A DNA stretch of 64,000 bases from Rhodococcus sp. IEGM 1379 (GTDB lineage: Bacteria > Actinomycetota > Actinomycetes > Mycobacteriales > Mycobacteriaceae), in NCBI RefSeq assembly GCF_030056815.1, contig NZ_JASHKR010000006.1, forward strand, positions 1 to 64,000, in the 5' to 3' direction. The translations under genes and the position numbers were made by a program. Below are positions 37,133 through 45,387 of the stretch, piece by piece. The notes beneath the pieces are model-generated. The model saw nothing but the letters and a program-made list of their open reading frames with translations, did no database searches and was not told where the DNA came from. Numbering within the stretch: the first letter of the stretch is position 1; each line of letters starts with the position of its first letter.

Positions 37133-39118
37133 TCACCAGTGTGTTCCGGGGACAAGGCGCGCAGCGCGCCGCCCGAGCTTACGCAATCGTGAGTGCGAGT
37201 GACGGCTGGGTGCGGGTGCCGGCGCCACAGTTTCGGCGTCGTCCTGTCCCTTGGACGCTGGGGAGTCCGGGAAGGCGCGGTACATCTGATGAAGGATCCG
37301 GTCTTTGGTGCGAGGAGCGAACATCGTGCCCAGATCACCCAGGGTGCCCAGCGGAACATCGATGCGTTTGGGCCGCTCGATCAGTGCGCGGATCACCATG
37401 GCGGCGGCCTTCTCAGGGCTGGTGACCGGGCCACTGTTGGAAGCGCCGGACGGCGCGATCATCGGGGTTTCGACCAATGGCATGTGAATTGTGGTGAAAG
37501 TGATTCCGTCCGTCAGTGTTTCGGAAGCGACAACATCCGAGAATGCATCGAGGGCGGCTTTGCTGGCCACGTATGCCGAAAATCGTGGTGACGCGGCCTG
37601 CACACCGGCGCTGCTGATGTTCACGATGTGGCCGAAGCGTCGCGCACGCATGGTCGGTAGGAGCGCCAATACCAACCGGACTGCGCCGAAGTAGTTGACG
37701 GCCATTGTCCGCTCGTAATCGTGGAAACGGTCGGTGGAGCGGTAGATGCTGCGCCTGATGGATCGGCCGGCATTGTTGACCAGCATGTCCACGTGATCAT
37801 GTTCGGCGAGAATACTTTTCATTGTGCGATCGACGGCTGCCTCGTCCGTGATGTCACACGGGTAGCCGTGAGCTGTGCCGCCGGCCACGCGGATTTCTCC
37901 GACCACAGTATCGAGTTCGTCTGCACGCCGCGCGATCAGGAGCACCGTGGCACTTTTAGCTGCAGCCGCGATGGCCGACGCGCGGCCGATGCCTGACGAG
38001 CCGCCGGTGATCAGGACGATCCGGCCCACGAGGGGACCGTCCGGATGCGTGTGACGGGCTCGATTCGGGTCAAGATTCTCCTGCCAGTATTGCCACAAAA
38101 CCTTTGCATAGGAGCCGAACTCGGGAACCGACAGGCCAGTTCCAGTCAGCGCCTCGACCGTCCTTTCGGAGGTGAAAGTTGTGGCCATCGTCAGGTTGTC
38201 GAGCAATGCGGCGGGTAGACCCAGTCGGTTGAGAACTGCCTTGCGCGCGGATTCTGCCGAAGCGATGGGGAGTCCCGAGACAAACGGTTTGGCAATGGCG
38301 CCAGGCAGACTCAGGAAAGGGCGCGGGGCGTCGGCAGCTTTGGACAGTCCCGCGTAGATTTCACGAACCGGTTGAGGCCTCGGATTGATCAGATGAAAAG
38401 CTTCGCCGTCACGACCGGGAAGATGCATCAACTCGACCAGAGCAGCGGCAACATAGTCGACTGGCACCACGTTGGTGGACCCGAGATCAGGGATCGGAAC
38501 CGGTAGCGCTGCCGGTAGTTTCGCGAGCAATGCCAATCCGGGAAACAGGAAGTACGGACCGTCGATCTTATCCATTTCCCCGGTGACGGAATTGCCGACC
38601 ACGGCAGACGGTCGATAGACACGCCAGGTGAGTCCGTCACGCTCCCGAACCAGCTTTTCGGCTTCGAACTTGGTGCGATGATAGGGCGTCGGAAAGGCTT
38701 GGCCGCAGTCGAAGTCGGTTTCGTCAAACGTTCCGGGATAACTGCCGGAAACCGCGACCGACGACACGTGATGGAGGGTTGCGTCGACTTGGACGGCGAG
38801 GTCGATCACCGATCGTGTGCCTTCGACATTGGTGGCGGCTTGCTCGTCGCCGGCTCGTAGGTCGTAGACGGCGCCGAGGTGGAGGATGTGATCGGCGGCC
38901 GGCGGTGCGTCGATGCCCAATCCGGGTACGGTCAGATCGCCAATCAACGGATGTACCCGATCGCGGCCGACGACATCAGACATCTGCGCCGCGAGCTTGT
39001 CCACGGAACTGGCTCTGACCAGCACATGTATCTGTGTGGTCGCATCACGTTCGAGCAGAATCGGTAACACCGCTCGACCGAGGAATCCAGTACCGCCCGT
39101 GACGATGTATGTGGCCAT
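37133..39118 (-). CDS. acrA1: Fatty acyl-CoA reductase-like multidomain SDR (AcrA1/Rv3391 type)
   Basis: A 661-residue fusion of two NAD(P)-binding domains. Residues 1-370 form an extended SDR/thioester-reductase-like part with TGGTGFLGRA at 7-16, catalytic YHRTK near 146 and a male-sterility-type C-terminal segment. Residues 375-610 form a classical SDR with TGGSSGIGRA and YVASK. This order is that of M. tuberculosis AcrA1 and of bacterial acyl-CoA reductases that make fatty alcohols for wax esters. The C-terminal tail is basic. It follows the MMPL gene on the same strand. A 17-bp-arm palindrome fills the leader and reaches the A of its ATG. Confidence 0.87.
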   Translation of the reverse strand: MATYIVTGGTGFLGRAVLPILLERDATTQIHVLVRASSVDKLAAQMSDVVGRDRVHPLIGDLTVPGLGIDAPPAADHILHLGAVYDLRAGDEQAATNVEGTRSVIDLAVQVDATLHHVSSVAVSGSYPGTFDETDFDCGQAFPTPYHRTKFEAEKLVRERDGLTWRVYRPSAVVGNSVTGEMDKIDGPYFLFPGLALLAKLPAALPVPIPDLGSTNVVPVDYVAAALVELMHLPGRDGEAFHLINPRPQPVREIYAGLSKAADAPRPFLSLPGAIAKPFVSGLPIASAESARKAVLNRLGLPAALLDNLTMATTFTSERTVEALTGTGLSVPEFGSYAKVLWQYWQENLDPNRARHTHPDGPLVGRIVLITGGSSGIGRASAIAAAAKSATVLLIARRADELDTVVGEIRVAGGTAHGYPCDITDEAAVDRTMKSILAEHDHVDMLVNNAGRSIRRSIYRSTDRFHDYERTMAVNYFGAVRLVLALLPTMRARRFGHIVNISSAGVQAASPRFSAYVASKAALDAFSDVVASETLTDGITFTTIHMPLVETPMIAPSGASNSGPVTSPEKAAAMVIRALIERPKRIDVPLGTLGDLGTMFAPRTKDRILHQMYRAFPDSPASKGQDDAETVAPAPAPSRHSHSRLRKLGRRAARLVPGTHW

Positions 39119-39155
39119 AGCCGATTAACTTACTCCAAAGTAAGTTAATCGGCTA
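39118..39155. promoter_or_regulatory. Long perfect palindrome in the acrA1 leader
   Basis: Two 17-bp arms (core GCCGATTAACTTACT) flank CCAA. On the minus strand the loop region holds TTTGGAG, the only ribosome-binding-like sequence before acrA1. The AT-rich core TTAACTTAC fits a TetR-type operator; as RNA it would hide the ribosome site; it could also end MMPL transcription. No T-run follows, so a pure terminator is least likely. Confidence 0.7.
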
Positions 39156-39169
39156 GAGCGAAGCAGTGA

Positions 39170-41290
39170 TCAGTGGCCAATGCCGACTGCTCCGTGCACT
39201 TTCTTCATCCACGCCGGCGCCCACCAGTTGGCATCGCCCATGAGTTTCACCAGAGACGGCACCAACAACATGCGGATGATGGTCGCGTCGACGATCAACG
39301 CCACGATCATTCCGACGCCGAGGAACTTCATCACGCCCAGTCCGGACATAGCGAAAGCACCTGTCACGACGATGAGAAGCAGTGCGGCGGCGGTCACGAT
39401 CCGGCCCGTTCGCTCGGTGCCGAACTTGACGGCTTCTTCCGTCGTCGCGCCGTCGTTCTTGGCTTCGACCATGCGGGACATGAGGAAAACTTCGTAGTCC
39501 GTGGACAATCCGAAGACGACGGCCAGGATCAACACGACGAAGGTAGCTTCGAGTGGTGTTTGGCTGGCCCCGAGCAATTCGACGCCGTGCCCGTCCTGGA
39601 ACACGAACGTGAGTACACCGAAGGTGGTGGCCAAACTCAAAGCCGCCATGAGGACCGCCTTGATCGGCAATACAACTGATCCGAATGCCAGGAACAACAG
39701 GACCAGGGTTGAACCGACCATGATCAACATCATGACTGGCAACCAGTGCAGGACAGCATTATTGCCGTCGTCGACCATGGCTTGACCGCCGCCTACCAGC
39801 AGTTCGGTGCCGTCCGGGGCGGGGATCGCCCGCAGATCTGTGACAGCGCTGCTTTGAGACTGCGACGTGGAACCTTCACTGTAGAACGCTTGGACCGCGA
39901 TCAACTTGTTCGTGGTCGCGACGACGGTTGCCTGCCCGATGCCCTCGACCTGGCCCGCAGCTTCGGCGATTATGGCGGCTTCTTCTGGGGTGAGCACGGT
40001 GTCGCCCTGCGCTTGCAGGATCAGCGTCGCGCCATTGCCGGTTTGCGGAAAATCGTTGACCAAGGTCTCCGTGGCGACGCGAGCTGGGTCGTCGGAAGGA
40101 AGTGCGGTGAACGAGAGTTCGCCAAGTCTCGCGCCCAGTAGCGGCGATGCGAGAACGAGAAGGATGGTGACGATCGTGACCGACACGGCCACTGGGCGTT
40201 TCATCACCCAGGTGACGACGCGTCCCCAGAATCTGCGCGAACGTTCTTCTCCGCGTTGGGCTGCGCCTTTGCGCCAGGTCCACGAATTGATGCGGTGGCC
40301 CAGAATGGCAAGCAGCGCCGGCACTGCGGTCAATGACAGGACGGCTGCGCTCAGGACCGCGGCAATGGCCCCGAATCCCAGTGAACGAATCACGGATTGG
40401 GGGAACACCAGCATGCCGCTGAACGCGCAGATGAGAAGTAGACCCGAGAACATGACGGTACGGCCTGCGGTCAGAACGGTGCGGGTTGCCGCTGCACCGG
40501 GTTCGGACCCGGATTCGAGTTCTTCACGGAACCTGCCGACAATAAACAGGCCGTAGTCGATGGCCAGTCCCAGTCCGAGGAGCGATGCCACGTTGATGGA
40601 GAACGAACTGACATCGGTGAAGTAGGTCAGAATCCGAAGAACAGCCAATGCGCTCATCACACTCAGGACACCGACAAAAATCGGTACGGCAGCGGCGACT
40701 ATGCCGCCGAAGATGAAGACCAGCAACACCAGGGTGATCGGGATGGCGATGGCTTCCGCGACTACCAGATCCTTCGCCAGGGTGTTGTTGAAGGCGACAC
40801 CGACCACGGTATTACCGGCGAATTGTGTTTGCGCACCTTCAACTTCGAGCGTCGGAAGGAGATCGGTGAAGGTTGCCGACGTGATCCCCGAGTCCGGTGC
40901 CAACGTGATGGCGACGGCACCCATCGCCCCGTCGTGGGACAGAAGGTTCGGACGTGTTGCGGCGTCGGCAGTCCAGTACGACTTCACCGACGCTGTCGAC
41001 ACTTCCGTCTTGAACTCATCGACGGCAGCGGTCACCGCGGGGCCGATGGCGTCGAGGCTCCGGCCGTCGGTCGGTGTGTAGATCGCGATGATGTCGGGTG
41101 TTTGAGGCCCGAGATTCTCCTCGATGATGTCCGCGACTTTTGCGGAGTCGCTTCCCGGATCGATGAACCCGCCCTGGCTGAGTTTGCCGAATACGCCGAG
41201 GCCCCAGACGCCGCTGATGAGCACGATGAGGATCGCGAGCGAGAGCACCCACCATTTTCGGTAGACGACGGTACGAGCCCAACGTGTCAT
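39170..41290 (-). CDS. MMPL-family (RND) transporter
   Basis: A 706-residue membrane protein with the MMPL pattern: helix 1 near 13-35, a large outer loop to about 170, a cluster of five helices at 175-350 (LLGLGLAIDYGLFIVGRFRE is the helix 4 proton-relay motif), a second loop at 380-540, and a second helix cluster with VFGLSTDYEVFLMSRMVEA. Such proteins export lipids or drugs across the inner membrane of mycolata. ATG 41290 (MTRWARTVVYRKWWV) is used because upstream in-frame sequence would run into the riboswitch region. It lies upstream of acrA1 on the same strand, suggesting a shared lipid theme. Confidence 0.92.
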   Translation of the reverse strand: MTRWARTVVYRKWWVLSLAILIVLISGVWGLGVFGKLSQGGFIDPGSDSAKVADIIEENLGPQTPDIIAIYTPTDGRSLDAIGPAVTAAVDEFKTEVSTASVKSYWTADAATRPNLLSHDGAMGAVAITLAPDSGITSATFTDLLPTLEVEGAQTQFAGNTVVGVAFNNTLAKDLVVAEAIAIPITLVLLVFIFGGIVAAAVPIFVGVLSVMSALAVLRILTYFTDVSSFSINVASLLGLGLAIDYGLFIVGRFREELESGSEPGAAATRTVLTAGRTVMFSGLLLICAFSGMLVFPQSVIRSLGFGAIAAVLSAAVLSLTAVPALLAILGHRINSWTWRKGAAQRGEERSRRFWGRVVTWVMKRPVAVSVTIVTILLVLASPLLGARLGELSFTALPSDDPARVATETLVNDFPQTGNGATLILQAQGDTVLTPEEAAIIAEAAGQVEGIGQATVVATTNKLIAVQAFYSEGSTSQSQSSAVTDLRAIPAPDGTELLVGGGQAMVDDGNNAVLHWLPVMMLIMVGSTLVLLFLAFGSVVLPIKAVLMAALSLATTFGVLTFVFQDGHGVELLGASQTPLEATFVVLILAVVFGLSTDYEVFLMSRMVEAKNDGATTEEAVKFGTERTGRIVTAAALLLIVVTGAFAMSGLGVMKFLGVGMIVALIVDATIIRMLLVPSLVKLMGDANWWAPAWMKKVHGAVGIGH

Positions 41291-41424
41291 TTCAACTCCG
41301 GTACTTACATTTTTCGGACATGGCCGTACCGACTGTAATGGTCGGGAATCCTGTTGCCCCCGGTTTGGTCGATGCGAGCATTCCTGGATCCGCGTGATCA
41401 GGTTCGGACGCATCGTGCATACTG

Positions 41425-41546
41425 CTTTCAAGCACTTGTAAGCCACACGAGTGGGGGAAGCCGGTCCAAATCCGGCACTGACCCGCAACGGTAGGTCGAA
41501 AGTCTCGGTAGTCGCCGAGCGTCGACGAGTCCGATTACCCACCGTG
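41425..41546 (+). ncRNA. Cobalamin (B12) riboswitch
   Basis: The conserved cobalamin aptamer core is readable: GGGGGAAGCCGG then TCCAAATCCGGCACTG and ACCCGCAACGGTA at 41453-41493, and the B12-box-like AGTCCGATTACCCACC at 41528-41543. Outer limits are approximate. It lies 130 bases before the GTG of the BtuF-like gene. Binding of cobalamin would reduce expression of the four-gene uptake operon downstream. No clear terminator follows, so control is probably at translation. Confidence 0.92.
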
Positions 41547-41677
41547 CGGTGTGCGACATCCCATTCGTCGTGGTCTACGAAACGGAAGTCCAGCAGGAGC
41601 TCTGGCCCGCGGATCCATGCGGGGAAGAGCCCACTGTCGGATTCTCATTCGTGGCTCTGAGCCCTTACGAGGTCCCC

Positions 41678-42688
41678 GTGTCACTTCAGATTTCCACCAC
41701 CCGCACCATAGCTGCGTTGATCGCAGTCGCGTTGGTGACCGCAGGTTGTTCGAAAGGCGATTCCGCCGAAAGTTCTACCGGGGCCGAGTCATTTGCCCAA
41801 CAGGTCAGTATCACCAACTGCGATCGCGAGCTGACTTTCGCTTCGCCGCCGCAGCGCATCGTGTCCCTGAACGGCCATGTCACCGAGGCTCTCATCGAGA
41901 TCGGTGCGGGTGACCGCATCGTCGGTCGGGCGTACAGCGACAATCCGCCCACCGCGGAGACCGCAGAACAGTTCAACACGATTCCCAGTCTGTCCGACAC
42001 CTTCCCGAGTGCGGAGCAGATCCTCGACGTGAATCCGGACTTCGTAGTGGGCGGAATGACCAGTGCCTTCAACGAGAAGCAGGGTCGATCACGGGATGCC
42101 CTCGCAGAGCACGGAATCAACACCTTCCTCTTCTCTGAATACTGCGGTACGGGGTTTCCCGACATCGGACTCCTGGTGAACGACTACACCCAACTCGGTC
42201 GTGTTTTGGGCGTCGAAGATTCCGCTCGCACGGTTGCCGAGCAGATCAGTACCGGCCTCGACGAGGTCCGTACTTCGGTCGATCATGCCGCTCCGGTGTC
42301 CTCATTCTTCTACGACAGCGGCGAGGACGTCCCGACAACTGTCGGCGGCACAGGCGTCGGCGACCTGGTAGCGGAGTACTCGGGTGTGACGAACATCTTC
42401 GCCGAAGGGCCCAAGCCCTATTTCAAGACAACCTGGGAGACGGTTGCCGAACGTGCACCCCAGACCATCGTCGTCATCGACTACGGTGACAAGACGGCCG
42501 ATCAGAAGATCGACTTCCTGCGGTCCCAGCCGTTGATGGCGACGACACCGGCAGTGCAGCAGAACCGATTCGTCGTGGTTCCTCTGGCGGATCTCTTCGA
42601 GAGTTCACGTCTGGTGCGTTCAGCGCAGACAATCGCCACGGCATTCCATCCGGGCGCTTCAACTGCAGGCTCTGACGCGGCAAAGTGA
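41678..42688 (+). CDS. ABC transporter substrate-binding lipoprotein, BtuF-like
   Basis: A 336-residue lipoprotein (lipobox LVTAGC, lipidated C24) of the periplasmic-binding type III fold. Blocks RIVSLNGHVTEALIEIGAGD and NPDFVVGGMTSAFNEKQG are typical of Fe3+-siderophore/cobalamin binders. GTG 41678 gives a proper signal peptide. Regulation by a B12 riboswitch and coupling to permease and ATPase genes make cobalamin or a corrinoid the probable ligand, although the fold alone would also allow a siderophore. Its stop overlaps the permease start (GTGA). Confidence 0.9.
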   Translation: MSLQISTTRTIAALIAVALVTAGCSKGDSAESSTGAESFAQQVSITNCDRELTFASPPQRIVSLNGHVTEALIEIGAGDRIVGRAYSDNPPTAETAEQFNTIPSLSDTFPSAEQILDVNPDFVVGGMTSAFNEKQGRSRDALAEHGINTFLFSEYCGTGFPDIGLLVNDYTQLGRVLGVEDSARTVAEQISTGLDEVRTSVDHAAPVSSFFYDSGEDVPTTVGGTGVGDLVAEYSGVTNIFAEGPKPYFKTTWETVAERAPQTIVVIDYGDKTADQKIDFLRSQPLMATTPAVQQNRFVVVPLADLFESSRLVRSAQTIATAFHPGASTAGSDAAK

Positions 42689-43725
42689 CTCGTTCGCGTG
42701 CCGGGTACGGCGCTCTGCTCGTTGGCCTACTGATCGCACTGGCAGTGGCGCTGGGGTTGGCGGTGTCCTTCGGATCGGTTCGTATTCCAGTCGGTGACGT
42801 GTGGGCGATAGTCGGAGCACGCTTGGCGCCAGGAACTTTCGAGACCTGGTGGTCGGCAGCGAGGGACTCGATAGTCATCGATTCCAGGCTCCCGCGCGCG
42901 CTCACCGCAGCTGTCGTGGGTGCATCGTTGGCGATGTCGGGTGCAGTGGCTCAGGCAGTCACTCGGAACCCGCTCGCAGACCCTTACCTGCTAGGGGTGT
43001 CGTCCGGCGCTGGTTTCATGGTTGTGTTGGTATCCGTGCTCGGAATCGGAGCCGGTGTACTGGGGGTCTTCACGATCCCGGCAGCGGCCTTCATCGGGGC
43101 GATGGCACCATTGTTCCTTGCATTGTTGATCGGTGGGCGATACCCGCAGCCGACTGCCATTATTCTGGTGGGAGTTGCACTCGCACAAATATTCTCGGCG
43201 CTCATCACTTTCTGCATTCTGGTTTTGGCAGACGATCAGCACGTGACCTCCGTGATGCACTGGTTGGCAGGCGGATTCGGTGACGCACGATGGTCGACAC
43301 TGATCTTCCCGACGGTTGCGCTCGTTGTCGTCGGAATAGCGCTGATGCTCAGCGCGCAATGGATGGACGTCCTGCAGACCGGTGACGACGGAGCTGCTGC
43401 CCTCGGTATGAACGTACGACGCTTTCGGGTGTTGTCGCTACTCGCGGTGTCCGTGCTCGCCGGCGCCGCAGTGAGCGTCGCCGGCGGCATTGGCTTCATC
43501 GGTTTGCTGATCCCGCATCTCGCCGGATTTATTGTGGGTACCAGAGCAATTCGTCTCCTTCCGGCAGCGGCACTGTTGGGTGCGGTCGCGATGGTAGCTG
43601 CTGACACAGTGGCTCGTTCGGTATCGGAATCGACCGAGGTTCCTGTCGGTGTGATCACCGCCTTGGTGGGTGCGCCCATCTTCGTCTGGATGCTTTCTCG
43701 ACAGTATCGGAGGTTGGAACAGTGA
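42685..43725 (+). CDS. FecCD-family ABC permease, BtuC-like
   Basis: A 346-residue protein with about 10 membrane helices. Family motifs are RLPRALTAAVVGASLAMSGA near 70-90, AVTRNPLADPYLLGVSSGAG (the conserved NPLADP loop) and the coupling-helix region GMNVRRFRVLSLLAVSVLAG; GFIGLLIPHLAGFIVG follows. It would form a homodimer with the ATPase encoded next. GTG 42685 overlaps the stop of the binding-protein gene and its own stop overlaps the next start, so the operon is translated as a coupled series. Confidence 0.95.
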   Translation: MTRSRAGYGALLVGLLIALAVALGLAVSFGSVRIPVGDVWAIVGARLAPGTFETWWSAARDSIVIDSRLPRALTAAVVGASLAMSGAVAQAVTRNPLADPYLLGVSSGAGFMVVLVSVLGIGAGVLGVFTIPAAAFIGAMAPLFLALLIGGRYPQPTAIILVGVALAQIFSALITFCILVLADDQHVTSVMHWLAGGFGDARWSTLIFPTVALVVVGIALMLSAQWMDVLQTGDDGAAALGMNVRRFRVLSLLAVSVLAGAAVSVAGGIGFIGLLIPHLAGFIVGTRAIRLLPAAALLGAVAMVAADTVARSVSESTEVPVGVITALVGAPIFVWMLSRQYRRLEQ

Positions 43726-44513
43726 CATTAGGGCTGGAGCCAGTGAAGCTGCTGGAACTCGTAGACGCCCGAGCCCGCCTGGGTAACCGGGAAGTGCTGC
43801 ACGGAATCAGCTTCGAGGTTGCAGCGGGTGAAGTTCTCGGTCTGGTCGGACCTAACGGCAGTGGCAAGACCACGGCACTGCGTTGTTGTTACAACGCCTT
43901 GACTCCCAGCGGCGGGGCGGTGCTGATCGATCAGGTGGACGCAACGTCGCTCTCGCGCCGAGACATTGCTCGAACCGTATCGGCGAGTGTCCAGGAACCT
44001 GCTGTGTCCGGCGGACTCTCGGTTCGCGAATCCGTGGCACTCGGTAGGACACCGCATCGGAACTGGTTGGATCGGATGACAGAGCGAGATTCCGACATCG
44101 TGGATCGCTGCATCGAACAGGTTGGCCTCGCGGCACTTTCCGGGCGCGATGTCGCCAGTCTCTCGGGCGGTGAAAGGCAACGCGTGTCGATTGCCCGTGC
44201 GTTGGCACAGGAGCCCAAGATTCTGTTGCTGGACGAGCCGACCAACCATCTCGATCTACGGCATCAGTTGATCGTGATGGAACTGCTCACCGAATTGGCG
44301 TCTCGAGGCTTGGCGATTGTGGTGACGATGCACGATCTACGGTTGGCTGTCGAGTACTGCGACAGACTGGCAGTCCTCGCCGATGGTGATGTGCGTGCAT
44401 GTGGGCCGACCGCCCTGGTGCTGGAAGAATCGTTGTTGGCCGAGGTGTTCGGGATCAAGGCTCGAGTGGAGCAAGGTGTGCGTCCACGGATGGAAATTGT
44501 GGGGTTGGCGTGA
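43722..44513 (+). CDS. ABC transporter ATP-binding protein, BtuD/FecE-like
   Basis: A 263-residue ATPase with Walker A GPNGSGKTT (about 45-53), Q-loop in VQEPAVSGGL, ABC signature LSGGERQRVSIARAL, Walker B ILLLDEPTNHLDL and switch His in VVTMHDLRLA. It pairs with the FecCD permease. GTG 43722 overlaps the permease stop. Its last codon overlaps the GTG of the FhuF-like gene, so that gene belongs to the operon. Confidence 0.96.
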   Translation: MTLGLEPVKLLELVDARARLGNREVLHGISFEVAAGEVLGLVGPNGSGKTTALRCCYNALTPSGGAVLIDQVDATSLSRRDIARTVSASVQEPAVSGGLSVRESVALGRTPHRNWLDRMTERDSDIVDRCIEQVGLAALSGRDVASLSGGERQRVSIARALAQEPKILLLDEPTNHLDLRHQLIVMELLTELASRGLAIVVTMHDLRLAVEYCDRLAVLADGDVRACGPTALVLEESLLAEVFGIKARVEQGVRPRMEIVGLA

Positions 44514-45280
44514 GCGAGAAGATTGCGGAGATCTATGCGCGGATGGCGGCCGCTGTACCGTTCTTCGAGGGCCTCGACGCGTATCCGGAAACTGTTCCGG
44601 CAGAGTTGATGACGGACGCGGATTGGATGTCGGCGCGCGTCGCCGATACTGCGCGACGCTGGGGGAGCGACGACGACCGTGTCAACGGAACCCTGTGGTG
44701 GTATTCGGCCAGTTCCACGTTGGCCGGTATTCCTCTCGGGACGGGGTTGGTCACCGGGTTCGCAGCTGATCCGTCATTGCATAGTGGTCGAATATTTTTG
44801 CGCGACAATGGATATCTCGGCGGATTCGCGGCGGGTGCGCTCATCCCCATTTCGGAAAGTATTGGCGACTTGGGTAGGGCGATATACGGAGCTATGGCTC
44901 CTGTCATCAAGGTGTTGGCCGAGGTGTCCGGAGTCCGTGAGAACGCGCTGTGGGCAATCACCACCGACTCTATTGCCAACCGCAGTCTGGATGCGGCCGG
45001 TGTGCGTCGGGAGCGCGGAAGTGCTTGCGCCACTGGATTGATCGATGTTCTACGCAGTGAAGGGGTGCCAATCCCTCAGTCTCGATTCGTCGACGTAGAT
45101 CGATCCGGAAATGCTGTGCCGGTGGAGAATCCGTTGACGCTGGTACTTCCGGGACGGCGGAGATTCACGCAACGGGCGTCGTGTTGCCTGATCTACGAGG
45201 TGCCGGGTGAGGGCAAGTGCACCAGTTGCCCGAAGCGCGCACCCGCAGATCGGGTGCGCGCCCTCACTGCTCTTGTTTGA
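44510..45280 (+). CDS. FhuF-like [2Fe-2S] reductase family protein
   Basis: A 256-residue protein with the C-terminal FhuF cluster signature CC-x10-C-x2-C at C225, C226, C237 and C240 (RASCCLIYEVPG...CTSCPKR). FhuF in E. coli reduces iron in ferric siderophores. The middle part (LWWYSASSTLAGIPLGTGL, FLRDNGYLGG) matches the FhuF-like ferric reductase group. It is the last gene of a B12-riboswitch operon and overlaps the ATPase gene, so a corrinoid, perhaps cob(III)alamin, is a more likely substrate than a siderophore; this is an inference. A 9-bp GC hairpin lies in its last codons (45237-45259). Confidence 0.85.
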   Translation: MSEKIAEIYARMAAAVPFFEGLDAYPETVPAELMTDADWMSARVADTARRWGSDDDRVNGTLWWYSASSTLAGIPLGTGLVTGFAADPSLHSGRIFLRDNGYLGGFAAGALIPISESIGDLGRAIYGAMAPVIKVLAEVSGVRENALWAITTDSIANRSLDAAGVRRERGSACATGLIDVLRSEGVPIPQSRFVDVDRSGNAVPVENPLTLVLPGRRRFTQRASCCLIYEVPGEGKCTSCPKRAPADRVRALTALV

Positions 45281-45313
45281 CGGAAAGCGGGCAACCTGCC
45301 AGAATTGAACGTA

Positions 45314-45329
45314 TCGAACATAAGTTCGA
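45314..45329. promoter_or_regulatory. LexA-binding SOS box upstream of dnaE2
   Basis: TCGAACATAAGTTCGA is a perfect match to the actinobacterial consensus TCGAAC-N4-GTTCGA, centred 66 bases before the dnaE2 start. Confidence 0.95.
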
Positions 45330-45387
45330 TACATGATGCGCCTTCCCTCCCAGCATCTCCGTAGATTGAGCGCGCGTGAGGCAAGTT

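Noticed and set aside
45237-45259. GC hairpin GCGCACCCG/CGGGTGCGC as a terminator
   Set aside because: It lies inside the last codons of the FhuF-like gene and no T-run follows; it may simply be coding sequence.
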